Shown: piece after piece, positions 1 to 6,641 of the stretch
Layout: every line of letters starts with the position of its first letter
Numbering within the stretch: the stretch's first letter is position 1
Origin: an uncultured bacterium
GTDB lineage: Bacteria; Actinomycetota; Actinomycetes; S36-B12
Direction of reading: 5' to 3'
DNA: 9,179 nucleotides
NCBI GenBank assembly: GCA_903908025.1
Contig: CAIVQM010000196.1
Span: 1 to 9,179 of the forward strand
The notes under the pieces: generated by a model
Database searches by the model: none
Seen by the model: only the letters and a program-made list of their open reading frames with translations
Told to the model about the DNA's origin: nothing
Program-made: the position numbers and the translations under genes

Positions 1-531
1 AGCGGTGCAGACGCTGACGATGTGGGCCGCTCCGGTCACCTCCATGCGCTGCGCCGCGACCGAGATCAACTCATCGCCCTCGACCACGCCCACCCACCGC
101 ACGATGCGCTCATCGCCCGGGAAGATGTGCGCCGAGTCGGAGTGCGACAGCAGCGGAGCGATGCGCGGATCGTCGTCCTCGAGGTCGATAGCGTCGCTTC
201 CGGCGATGGGGGCCAACGACGGGTCGTAGACCCAGAAGCACCAGTGCCCGTGGTCGGGGCTCTGCAGCTCGGCTGGCAGCAGGTCAAAGGCGTTCTCCGG
301 CACCGTCACGCCATCGATCCGGAAATCCTCGGCCAACCGCTCGATCAGACGAGCACAGGCAGCGTCATCCGGTCCGAGGGCTGTCGCCCACGTCTCCCCC
401 GCCATCTCGGCGCTGCCGATCCAGCCTAGACAGTCGCCCTCCTCGAGGACGACCTCTGGGACCTCATCGGCGAGGACCCATCGGACGTACGGGTCATTCG
501 GCCTGAGCTGGCTGAGCGGGCGGCCCGTCAA
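1..531 (-). CDS. GNAT-type (FR47-like) N-acetyltransferase, C-terminus cut by window edge
   Basis: An open frame of 177 codons runs without a stop from a TTG at 531-529 to the left edge. The TTG is preceded by a perfect Shine-Dalgarno AAGGAGG (544-538) with a 6-nt spacer. The only early ATG lies about 35 codons in and has no such signal. The visible protein starts MTGRPLSQLRPNDPYVRWVL. Near the edge it reads GVVEGDELISVAAQRMEV (about residues 150-167) and then AAHIVSVCTA. This is the strand pattern that in FR47-like GNAT proteins comes just before the acetyl-CoA-binding R/Q-x-x-G-x-G/A loop. That loop lies outside the window, so the family call rests on the strand pattern and is an inference; the substrate is unknown. 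The gene overlaps the 3' end of aspS by 38 nt and is probably translated from the same mRNA. Confidence 0.72.
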   Translation of the reverse strand, partial: MTGRPLSQLRPNDPYVRWVLADEVPEVVLEEGDCLGWIGSAEMAGETWATALGPDDAACARLIERLAEDFRIDGVTVPENAFDLLPAELQSPDHGHWCFWVYDPSLAPIAGSDAIDLEDDDPRIAPLLSHSDSAHIFPGDERIVRWVGVVEGDELISVAAQRMEVTGAAHIVSVCTA

Positions 532-2248
532 TTCCGGCCTCCTTGCGCTGCTGCGGGGTGATGGGGGTGGGTGCACCCGTCAGGGGGTCCTGCCCACCGC
601 CGGACTTCGGGAAGGCAATGACATCGCGGATCGACGGGGCTCCGGCGAGCAGCATGCACATGCGGTCCCAGCCGATGGCGATGCCGCCGTGCGGTGGCGG
701 ACCGAAGGCGAACGCGTCGAGGAGGAACCCGAACTTCCCGCGTGCCTCCTCCTCGCTCATGCCCAGCATGTCGAATACCCGCTTCTGTACCTCTGCCTGA
801 TGAATACGAATCGAGCCGCCGCCGATCTCGTTGCCGTTGCAGACGATGTCGTACGCGTAGGCGAGCGCCTCCCCGGGCGACTCCTCGAAACGGTCGAGCC
901 ACACCGCAGTGGGCGATGTGAATGGGTGGTGCACGGCCGTCCAGCCGAGCGTGCCGTCGTCCAGTTCGATCTCCTCGAACATGGGCGCGTCGACGACCCA
1001 CAGGAACGACCATTCGGACTCGTCAATGAGGCCAAGTCGCTTGGCGATCTCGAGCCGCGCCGCACCGAGCAGCGCGCGCGCTTCGCTCGCCTTGCCAGCG
1101 GCGAAGAAGACGCAGTCTCCCGGCTGAGCACCCGTGGCCTCGACAAGTCCGGCGACCTCCGACTCGCTGAGGTTCTTCGCGACCGGGCCGCCCAGCGTGC
1201 CGTCGTCAGCGACGATGACGTACGCAAGTCCCTTTGCGCCACGCTGCTTGGCCCACTCCTGCCAGGCATCGAAGCCCTTGCGCGGCTGGCTGGCGCCACC
1301 GGGCATCACGACGGCGCCGACATGATCGGCCTGGAAGACGCGGAACGGTGTGTCCGCGAAGTACGCCGTCATGTCGACCAGCTCGAGGCCGAACCGCAGG
1401 TCCGGCTTGTCGCTGCCGTAGCGGCGCATCGCCTCGGCATAGGTCATGCGGGGGATGTCGCCGATCTCGTAGCCGAGAACCCCACGCCACACTGCACGGA
1501 TGACGGCCTCGCCGATGGCGATGACATCCTCCTGCTCGACGAAGGACATCTCGATATCGAGCTGGGTGAACTCCGGCTGACGGTCAGCACGGAAGTCCTC
1601 GTCGCGGTAGCAGCGCGCGATCTGGAAGTAGCGCTCCATGCCGCCCACCATCAGCAGTTGCTTGAACAGCTGCGGTGACTGCGGGAGGGCAAACCAGGAG
1701 CCCGGGGCCAGACGAGCGGGGACGAGGAAGTCGCGTGCTCCCTCGGGAGTGGATGCGGTGAGGGTCGGCGTCTCGATCTCGACGAAATCCTGCTCGAGTA
1801 GGACGTCTCGCGCGATCTGATTAACCTTCGAGCGCATGCGCAGTGCATTGCCGGTCGCCGCGCGACGCATGTCGAGGTAGCGGTACTTCAGCCGGATCTC
1901 ATCATTGACGGCGACCCGATCGTCGATCGGGAATGGCAGCGGGGCCGCGGTCGAGAGGACCTCGAGATCGGTCACCATGACCTCCACCTCCCCCGTGGCC
2001 AGATCGGCGTTCTCGTTGCCGTCGGGGCGACGCTCGACAGTGCCGGTGACCTTGATGCAGAACTCGTCACGCAGTGGATGGGCCACCGCCGGATCGTGGA
2101 CGACCACCTGCACGACGCCGCTGGCATCGCGCAGGTCGAGGAAGGCCACGCCACCGTGATCGCGCCGACTCGCCACCCAGCCCGCAAGTGTGACGGTGCT
2201 GCCGGCCTCGGCCGCTCGGAGCGTCCCTGCTCCATGTGTGCGGATCAC
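494..2248 (-). CDS. aspS: aspartyl-tRNA synthetase, bacterial type (probably non-discriminating)
   Basis: AspRS is a cytoplasmic class II enzyme that attaches aspartate to tRNA(Asp) using ATP. The 584-residue length is normal for the bacterial type. An N-terminal OB-fold anticodon-binding domain (about 1-105) contains RRDHGGVAFLDLRD at 28-41. The catalytic core shows motif 1 near 155-163 (FVEIETPTL), QSPQLFKQ at 190-197, motif 2 at 206-236 (ARCYRDEDFRADRQPEFTQLD) and motif 3 at 521-530 with GWDR. A GAD-type insertion lies at about 300-410. His31 sits where discriminating bacterial enzymes such as that of E. coli have Leu. In Pseudomonas and mycobacteria this His marks enzymes that also charge tRNA(Asn). 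The start is GTG (2248-2246), with AGGAGG 7 nt upstream, and it overlaps the hisS stop as GTGA. The C-terminal tail after motif 3 is Pro/Ala-rich. Confidence 0.97.
   Translation of the reverse strand: MIRTHGAGTLRAAEAGSTVTLAGWVASRRDHGGVAFLDLRDASGVVQVVVHDPAVAHPLRDEFCIKVTGTVERRPDGNENADLATGEVEVMVTDLEVLSTAAPLPFPIDDRVAVNDEIRLKYRYLDMRRAATGNALRMRSKVNQIARDVLLEQDFVEIETPTLTASTPEGARDFLVPARLAPGSWFALPQSPQLFKQLLMVGGMERYFQIARCYRDEDFRADRQPEFTQLDIEMSFVEQEDVIAIGEAVIRAVWRGVLGYEIGDIPRMTYAEAMRRYGSDKPDLRFGLELVDMTAYFADTPFRVFQADHVGAVVMPGGASQPRKGFDAWQEWAKQRGAKGLAYVIVADDGTLGGPVAKNLSESEVAGLVEATGAQPGDCVFFAAGKASEARALLGAARLEIAKRLGLIDESEWSFLWVVDAPMFEEIELDDGTLGWTAVHHPFTSPTAVWLDRFEESPGEALAYAYDIVCNGNEIGGGSIRIHQAEVQKRVFDMLGMSEEEARGKFGFLLDAFAFGPPPHGGIAIGWDRMCMLLAGAPSIRDVIAFPKSGGGQDPLTGAPTPITPQQRKEAGIDGPPAQPAQAE
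538..544 (-). promoter_or_regulatory. Shine-Dalgarno site for the acetyltransferase gene, inside aspS
   Basis: The minus strand reads AAGGAGG followed by CCGGAA and then TTG (531-529). This is a full match to the anti-Shine-Dalgarno sequence at good spacing. It lies within the aspS codons for Lys-Glu-Ala near the AspRS C-terminus. It decides the non-ATG start of the downstream gene. Confidence 0.75.
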
Positions 2249-3588
2249 GGTGCTTCCTCCTGTGAAATAGCCGAACTGACGGTTGGGTGAAGGTCTGCTG
2301 GGGGCGGGTTCCAGGCGGACGCATCGGCTGGCGCCTGATCACCCGACCGGATGTCCTTGATGCTGTCGCCGCCAGCGTCCGGGAACCAGACATACGGAAT
2401 GCCTCGGCGGTCGGCATGGCGGATCTGCTTGCCGAACTTGTCGGCCTTCGGCGCAACCTCGCACGGGATTCCTCGACCGCGCAGCGCCGTCGCCACCGCC
2501 TCGCTTGCGGCACGCTGCTCCTCGTCGGTGACCGCGACAAGCACCGCTGACGGTACGGACCGTGACACCGTCACCAGATCGCGTCCGAGCAGCACCGACA
2601 CCAGCCGGGTGACGCCCAGCGAAATGCCCACACCCGGGTATGTCTGTCGGCCATCCGAGGCGAGCGAGTCGTAACGACCGCCCGAGGCGATCGAGCCGAC
2701 GTTCTCGTGGCCGACGAGCTGTGTCTCGTAGACCGTCCCGGTGTAGTAGTCCAGCCCACGGGCGATCTTCAGGTCGGCAACCACGGCCCCGGGCACAACC
2801 GCATTCGCCGCCGAGACCACCCGGGCGAGTTCATCGAGCCCCTCCTCGAGGAGCTCGTTGCGCACACCCAGTGCCCTCACCTGTTCAACAAAGGACGTAT
2901 CGGCGGTGCGGATCGACGCCATCTGCAGGCAGGACTGGGCCGCTTCAGGCGTCAGCCCAGCATCGGTGACGAGGAGGTCAGCGACCTTGGTCGCACCGAT
3001 CTTGTCGAGCTTGTCGACATTGCGAAGGACCGCAGCCGTGTCGGTCGCGCCCACGCCGATGAAGAAGCCCTCGGCAAGCTTTCGGTTGTTGACCTGGACG
3101 ACGGCGCGGGGAATCGGCAGTTCGGCCAGCAGCGTCGCCATGACGACGGCCATCTCGGCATCGTGATGGAAGGCGAGGGTGTCGCGGTCGACCACGTCGA
3201 TGTCTGCCTGCGTGAACTCCCGGAACCGCCCCTCCTGAGGGCGCTCACCCCGCCACACCTTCTGGATCTGGTACCGACGGAACGGGAACTCCAGATGCCC
3301 GGCGTTCTCGAGCACGTAGCGGGCGAACGGAACCGTGAGGTCGAAGTGCAGGCCAAGCCCGGGGTCGGCCTCACCTTCGGCAGCCTGCAGCCGCCGCAGG
3401 AGGTAGACCTCCTTGTCGATCTCGCCCTTGCGGAGCATCTGCTCCAGGGGCTCCACCGAACGGGTCTCGATCGACGCGAAGCCATGCAGCTCGAACACGC
3501 GGCGGGCGGTATCGAGAACAACCTGCTCGGCGATGCGGCCGTCCGGCAGCCACTCGGGGAAGCCGGAGAGCTTGGTGACCTTGGCCAT
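2245..3588 (-). CDS. hisS: histidyl-tRNA synthetase, divergent subtype
   Basis: HisRS is a class II synthetase that charges tRNA(His) in the cytoplasm. The 447-residue protein shows LHFDLTVPFARY (80-91), a motif 2 region WRGERPQEGRFREFTQADID (112-131), the HisRS signature RGLDYYTGTVYE (277-288) and SGGRYDSL (302-309) near motif 3. A C-terminal anticodon-binding domain covers about 345-447, including GIPYVWFPDAGGDSIKDI. The opening SGFPEWLPDGRIAEQ and the WRGERPQEGRFREFTQADIDV motif differ from the common bacterial form (FRHERPQKGRYRQFHQ in E. coli). From memory they match the form found in bifidobacteria and some other actinobacteria. The ATG start (3588-3586) is 2 nt after the stop of the hydrolase gene, with a modest AAGGGG Shine-Dalgarno inside that gene. 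The stop overlaps the aspS start by 4 nt. Confidence 0.96.
   Translation of the reverse strand: MAKVTKLSGFPEWLPDGRIAEQVVLDTARRVFELHGFASIETRSVEPLEQMLRKGEIDKEVYLLRRLQAAEGEADPGLGLHFDLTVPFARYVLENAGHLEFPFRRYQIQKVWRGERPQEGRFREFTQADIDVVDRDTLAFHHDAEMAVVMATLLAELPIPRAVVQVNNRKLAEGFFIGVGATDTAAVLRNVDKLDKIGATKVADLLVTDAGLTPEAAQSCLQMASIRTADTSFVEQVRALGVRNELLEEGLDELARVVSAANAVVPGAVVADLKIARGLDYYTGTVYETQLVGHENVGSIASGGRYDSLASDGRQTYPGVGISLGVTRLVSVLLGRDLVTVSRSVPSAVLVAVTDEEQRAASEAVATALRGRGIPCEVAPKADKFGKQIRHADRRGIPYVWFPDAGGDSIKDIRSGDQAPADASAWNPPPADLHPTVSSAISQEEAP
2256..2261 (-). promoter_or_regulatory. Shine-Dalgarno site for aspS, inside the hisS 3' end
   Basis: AGGAGG on the minus strand is followed by a 7-nt spacer and the GTG start codon of aspS. 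It lies within the last hisS codons (Gln-Glu-Glu). It supports the GTG start and suggests re-initiation by ribosomes that have just finished hisS. Confidence 0.75.
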
Positions 3589-3590
3589 CG

Positions 3591-4289
3591 CTACATCCCC
3601 TTCGGGTTGCGCGGGACATTCGCATCGTCGAGGAGGGACACGAGGTACGGGTTGGTCGCCCGCTCCTGCCCGATGGTCGACTGCGGCCCGTGCCCGGGCA
3701 ACACCACGAGGTCATCGGGCGCGGGCAGGATGACGCGGCGCAGCGACGCAAGCATTGCCTCGTGGTCGCCGCCGGGAAGATCGGTGCGCCCGATCGAGCC
3801 GGCGAACAGGACGTCACCGCTGAACATCACCTCGTCGAGGCAGAAGACAACGGATCCCTCGGTGTGGCCGGGTGCATGGCGAACGACCATCGGGATGCCG
3901 ACAAGGTCGAGGTTCTGCTCGTCGGTGAGCAGCCGGACATCATCCGGCTCGGTCAGTTCGAGGGAGTTCTTGGTCATGGCCATGAGCTGGTCACGGGCCG
4001 CCACGATGCTCGTTCCGGCCGGATCGACCAGGCGGTAGCGGTCGTCGACATGGATGAGGGCCGGAATGCCGAACTCGGACGACAACGGCGCCACCGACCA
4101 CACGTGGTCGATGTGGCCATGGGTGAGCAGCACGGCAGCGGGCGCCAGCCGGTGCTCCCGCAGGATCTCGTGCACACCGTCGATCGACTGCTGCCCGGGA
4201 TCGATGATCAGGCACGGCTCACCCGGGCCCGTGGCGAGGACGTAGCAGTTCGTCCCCCAGGAGCCCGCGGGAAAGCCGGCGATCAGCAC
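3591..4289 (-). CDS. MBL-fold metallo-hydrolase, glyoxalase II-like
   Basis: This 232-residue protein has a full set of metallo-beta-lactamase-fold metal ligands. They are THGHIDH (56-62; His57, His59, Asp61, His62), His142 in HAPGHTEGS, Asp159 in FSGDVLF and His200 in LPGHG. The GRTDLPGGD block (167-175) and the TIGQERATNPYL tail are typical of short glyoxalase II-like (YcbL-type) enzymes, which lack the extra C-terminal domain of classical glyoxalase II. Members hydrolyse thioesters, but the substrate here is not known. There is no signal peptide, so it is probably cytoplasmic. The start is GTG (4289-4287) with GAGGGG 5 nt upstream. It is the first gene of the MBL-hisS-aspS cluster. An MBL gene next to hisS is common in actinobacteria, but a functional tie to HisRS is not established. 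Confidence 0.9.
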   Translation of the reverse strand: MLIAGFPAGSWGTNCYVLATGPGEPCLIIDPGQQSIDGVHEILREHRLAPAAVLLTHGHIDHVWSVAPLSSEFGIPALIHVDDRYRLVDPAGTSIVAARDQLMAMTKNSLELTEPDDVRLLTDEQNLDLVGIPMVVRHAPGHTEGSVVFCLDEVMFSGDVLFAGSIGRTDLPGGDHEAMLASLRRVILPAPDDLVVLPGHGPQSTIGQERATNPYLVSLLDDANVPRNPKGM

Positions 4290-4318
4290 GAAAGCCCCTC
4301 GGTCGCAGTGAGGCCGTC

Positions 4319-4347
4319 AGCCTATCGGCCGCGCCGTCGGGCCCGAA
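4319..4347 (-). promoter_or_regulatory. candidate promoter for the MBL-hisS-aspS cluster
   Basis: On the minus strand TAGGCT (4324-4319) fits the -10 pattern TAnnnT. At 17-bp spacing, TTCGGG (4347-4342) shares only the first two bases of the -35 consensus. The -10 ends about 29 nt before the GTG start. A promoter is expected here because the cluster begins at this divergent region, but the match is weak. Confidence 0.25.
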
Positions 4348-4357
4348 CCGACGGCGC
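4331..4357. repeat. perfect 10-bp inverted repeat in the divergent intergenic region
   Basis: The left arm GCGCCGTCGG (4331-4340) is the exact reverse complement of CCGACGGCGC (4348-4357), with a 7-nt loop GCCCGAA. It lies between two genes transcribed away from each other, so it does not sit where a terminator of either gene would be. It could be a protein-binding operator, since it overlaps the promoter-like elements on both strands. It could also be a chance GC-rich palindrome. Confidence 0.6.
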
Positions 4358-4364
4358 ATAGACT
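4336..4364 (+). promoter_or_regulatory. candidate promoter for the cyclophilin gene
   Basis: The -10-like hexamer TAGACT (4359-4364) matches the TAnnnT pattern and ends about 30 nt before the ATG. At 17-bp spacing the -35 position reads GTCGGG, a poor match. The inverted repeat lies across the spacer. This is weak sequence evidence, supported mostly by the divergent gene arrangement. Confidence 0.25.
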
Positions 4365-4393
4365 CACGGGGCCGTAACGTCGAAGGGAACCCC

Positions 4394-5290
4394 ATGTCCG
4401 GCAGCAAGCGCCAGCGCGAGATCGCCCGCGCCAAGTACGAGCGTCAGCAGGCACGACGCACCGAGGGCGCCGACCGCCGACGCCGCAATCAGCGCATCGT
4501 CGCGGTCGCGGTGGTGGCCGCGCTGGTCATCGGCAGTGTGGGGTGGATCGTGCTGAGCCGGCAGGACACGCCGGCCCCGATCGCCGCTGAGCCCACCGTG
4601 AACGCGTCCGCGTCCGCATCGGCCTCCGCATCGTCGGCGCCCTCGGCGTCCGCGTCCGCTGCGCCCTCGGCAGTTGAGTCCGCTGCCCCCTCGGCATCCG
4701 CCAGCGTCATCGACCCCGCCCTCGGCGAACCGTCAATCCTGGACTGCACGGCCCCGGGAACGCCGCGGCCAAATGACCAGACCTTCAGCGCCCCGCCCAC
4801 CGACGGCACGGGTGCCAGCATCACCTTCGCAACCAACTGCGGTGACATCGTCGTGGCGCTCGATCCTGCCGCGCCTGCCACCGTCGCCAGCGAGGTGTTC
4901 CTCGCCCAGCAGGGCTTCTACGCCAACACGCAGTGCCACCGCCTGACCACGGCAGGCTACTTCGTCCTGCAGTGCGGCGACCCGGCCGGCGATGGCACCG
5001 GCGGTCCTGGCTACAGCGTGCCGGACGAGAACCTCCCCGCGACCGGCGGAGTCAACTACCCCGCTGGCACGGTCGCCATGGCGAACGCCGGTCCGGGGAC
5101 ATCGGGATCGCAGTTCTTCATCGTCTACGCCGACACCACCCTGCCAGGCGACTACACCATCTGGGGCAAGGTCACGTCCGGGCTCGACATCGTCCAGGAG
5201 GTGGCTTCCGTGGGCGTTGCCGACGGGGGCGCGGACGGTGCACCTCGTCAGCCGGTGTTCATCGAATCGGCAACGGTCCAGCCGAACTAG
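4394..5290 (+). CDS. membrane-anchored cyclophilin-type peptidyl-prolyl cis-trans isomerase
   Basis: The 298-residue protein starts with a strongly basic, probably helical cytoplasmic segment (1-34). One membrane segment follows (about 35-55, VAVAVVAALVIGSVGWIVL), then a Ser/Ala/Pro linker (70-105) and a cyclophilin domain (about 135-298). Basic residues before the helix predict an N-in, C-out anchor, so the enzyme should act outside the cytoplasmic membrane on prolyl bonds of exported proteins. Active-site equivalents are visible: Arg183 in CHRLT, Gln193 in VLQCGDP and the SQFFI segment (239-243). The four cysteines outside the membrane (118, 149, 181, 194) could form disulfides. The ATG start has AAGGG 6 nt upstream. 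The gene is divergent from the MBL-hisS cluster and 80 nt before the DUF349 gene. Related actinobacterial genes are often annotated ppiB or ppi; I leave the symbol blank because the assignment is not specific. Confidence 0.93.
   Translation: MSGSKRQREIARAKYERQQARRTEGADRRRRNQRIVAVAVVAALVIGSVGWIVLSRQDTPAPIAAEPTVNASASASASASSAPSASASAAPSAVESAAPSASASVIDPALGEPSILDCTAPGTPRPNDQTFSAPPTDGTGASITFATNCGDIVVALDPAAPATVASEVFLAQQGFYANTQCHRLTTAGYFVLQCGDPAGDGTGGPGYSVPDENLPATGGVNYPAGTVAMANAGPGTSGSQFFIVYADTTLPGDYTIWGKVTSGLDIVQEVASVGVADGGADGAPRQPVFIESATVQPN
4604..4705 (+). repeat. Ser/Ala/Pro low-complexity linker coding repeat
   Basis: Imperfect repeats of GCGTCC, GCATCG and GCCCTCGGC-like units encode residues 71-104 of the cyclophilin (ASASASASAS, then SAPSASASAAPS and similar). 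The tract joins the membrane anchor to the catalytic domain, probably as a flexible spacer. Such tracts can change length by replication slippage. Confidence 0.75.
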
Positions 5291-5370
5291 TGGTCATGGC
5301 TAGGGTTATCCCTGAAGAGTGCTCGCATACGGTCGGTATTGCCGTCCTACGCAGGAAAGCAGGTTGATCC

Positions 5371-6612
5371 ATGTCCGACATCGGCGTTCCCACGCCAGCC
5401 GCGTTGCGCCCACCCGCGGCGACCACGGCGAGCGACCCGACCCGGTTCGGGCGCGTCGAGGCTGATGGCACGGTCATCCTGCTGGCCCCCGAAGGCGAGG
5501 TCGTCGTCGGCCAGTGGGCCGCTGGCACCCCTGCCGAGGGCCTAGCATTCTTCGGTCGCAAGTACGACGACCTGGTCGTCGAGATCGACCTGATCGAGAA
5601 GCGCCTCTCCGACCACCGAGCGCCGGCTGAGCAGGCCGAAGCCGTCCTGGTCAGGGTCCGCGAGGCGCTGGCAGCGCGGTCCTTCGTCGGCGACATCGCC
5701 GGGCTCGAGGCACGCTGTGATCGCGTCGCCGCCAGTGTTGAGGCCGCCAAGGCTGCGAACCGTGCACGCAAGGCCGAGCAGCGCGAGGCCGCACTCGTCC
5801 AGCGTCGCGCACTGACCGACGAGGCCGAGGCACTCGGCGACTCGACGTCGTGGCGCACCACGACGGAGCGCTACGCGGCCATCGTCGAGGAGTGGAAGTC
5901 CCTCCCCCGCGGCGATCGCGCCACGGAGCAGGAACTCTGGTCACGTATCAGCGCGGCACGCACAGCCTTCGACAAGCGCCGCCGCCAGCACTTCAGCGAA
6001 CTCGATGGCCAGCGCAAGGAGGCCATGGGCGCCAAGCGGGAGCTCATCGCCAAGGCGGAGGCCCTCTCCGTCTCCACCGACTGGATCAAGACGTCCAAGC
6101 AGTTGCGTGACCTCATGGGCGAATGGAAGACGGCCCCCCGAGGTTCGCGCACCGACGAGGACAAGCTCTGGAAGCGGTTCAAGGCCGCCCAGGATGCGTT
6201 CTACGCCGCTCGCACGGCATCGGAGGATGCCGAGCAGGAGGGGCTGCGCGCCAACCTGCCAGCGAAGGAGGCCCTGCTGGCGGAGGCGGAGGCGCTGCTT
6301 CCCGTGACCGACCTGAAGGCCGCCAAGACATCCCTTCGCTCGATCCAGGACCGCTGGGACAAGGCCGGCGATCTGCCCCGCGGCGACCGCGAGCGACTCG
6401 AGGGCCGACTGAAGAAGATCGAGGACACCATCCGTGGCGCCGAGGCAGACGCCTGGAAGACCACCAGCGGTGGCATCGCAACCGACGCGTTCAGCGAGGC
6501 ACTCGACCGGCTCCAGGCCAAGCGCGATGCCGCAGCCGCCCGGGGCGACGATGCCGCAGCGGCAGCCTTCGACCAGCAGATCGCCTCGACCAAGTCGCTG
6601 ATGGGCCGCTAG
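5371..6612 (+). CDS. DUF349 repeat protein of unknown function
   Basis: The 413-residue protein is rich in charged residues, Ala and predicted helix. It has no signal peptide or membrane segment, so it is probably cytoplasmic. Three related repeats of the DUF349 type are visible. Repeat 1 (about 157-208) has EEWKSLPRGDR..EQELWSRI. Repeat 2 (about 234-282) has GEWKTAPRGSR..EDKLWKRF. Repeat 3 (about 312-356) has DRWDKAGDLPRGDRERLEGRL. Residues 65-155 look like coiled coil. The first 60 residues, with GTVILLAPEGEVVVGQW, form a separate small beta-rich part. No catalytic motif is recognisable. The ATG has only a weak AGG 7 nt upstream. The 80-nt gap from the cyclophilin gene (5291-5370) contains no clear terminator or promoter, so cotranscription is possible. 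The gene is convergent with rel; genes of this family often lie near rel in actinobacteria, but no mechanism is established. Confidence 0.88.
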   Translation: MSDIGVPTPAALRPPAATTASDPTRFGRVEADGTVILLAPEGEVVVGQWAAGTPAEGLAFFGRKYDDLVVEIDLIEKRLSDHRAPAEQAEAVLVRVREALAARSFVGDIAGLEARCDRVAASVEAAKAANRARKAEQREAALVQRRALTDEAEALGDSTSWRTTTERYAAIVEEWKSLPRGDRATEQELWSRISAARTAFDKRRRQHFSELDGQRKEAMGAKRELIAKAEALSVSTDWIKTSKQLRDLMGEWKTAPRGSRTDEDKLWKRFKAAQDAFYAARTASEDAEQEGLRANLPAKEALLAEAEALLPVTDLKAAKTSLRSIQDRWDKAGDLPRGDRERLEGRLKKIEDTIRGAEADAWKTTSGGIATDAFSEALDRLQAKRDAAAARGDDAAAAAFDQQIASTKSLMGR

Positions 6613-6641
6613 CCCCAAATCCTGCGCACCCCTCCGCCCGC

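Noticed and set aside
22..429. A 135-codon plus-strand open frame at the left edge
   Set aside because: It lies opposite the acetyltransferase frame, which has a strong ribosome-binding site and family-like sequence. The plus-strand product has neither.
689..1678. A 329-codon plus-strand open frame opposite aspS
   Set aside because: It is antisense to the conserved AspRS catalytic core. It has no recognisable motif and is explained by codon bias on the opposite strand.
2707..4038. A 443-codon plus-strand open frame opposite hisS and the MBL gene
   Set aside because: It is the antisense shadow of two well-supported genes in high-GC DNA. Its translation shows no recognisable domain and it crosses the boundary between the two real genes.
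5302..5313. Small palindrome AGGG-TTAT-CCCT after the cyclophilin stop codon
   Set aside because: The arms are only 4 bp with no T run after them, too short to call a terminator or operator. Similar chance repeats are expected.
5328..5333. TACGGT as a -10 element for the DUF349 gene
   Set aside because: It has no acceptable -35 at 16-18 bp, and cotranscription with the cyclophilin gene explains expression equally well.
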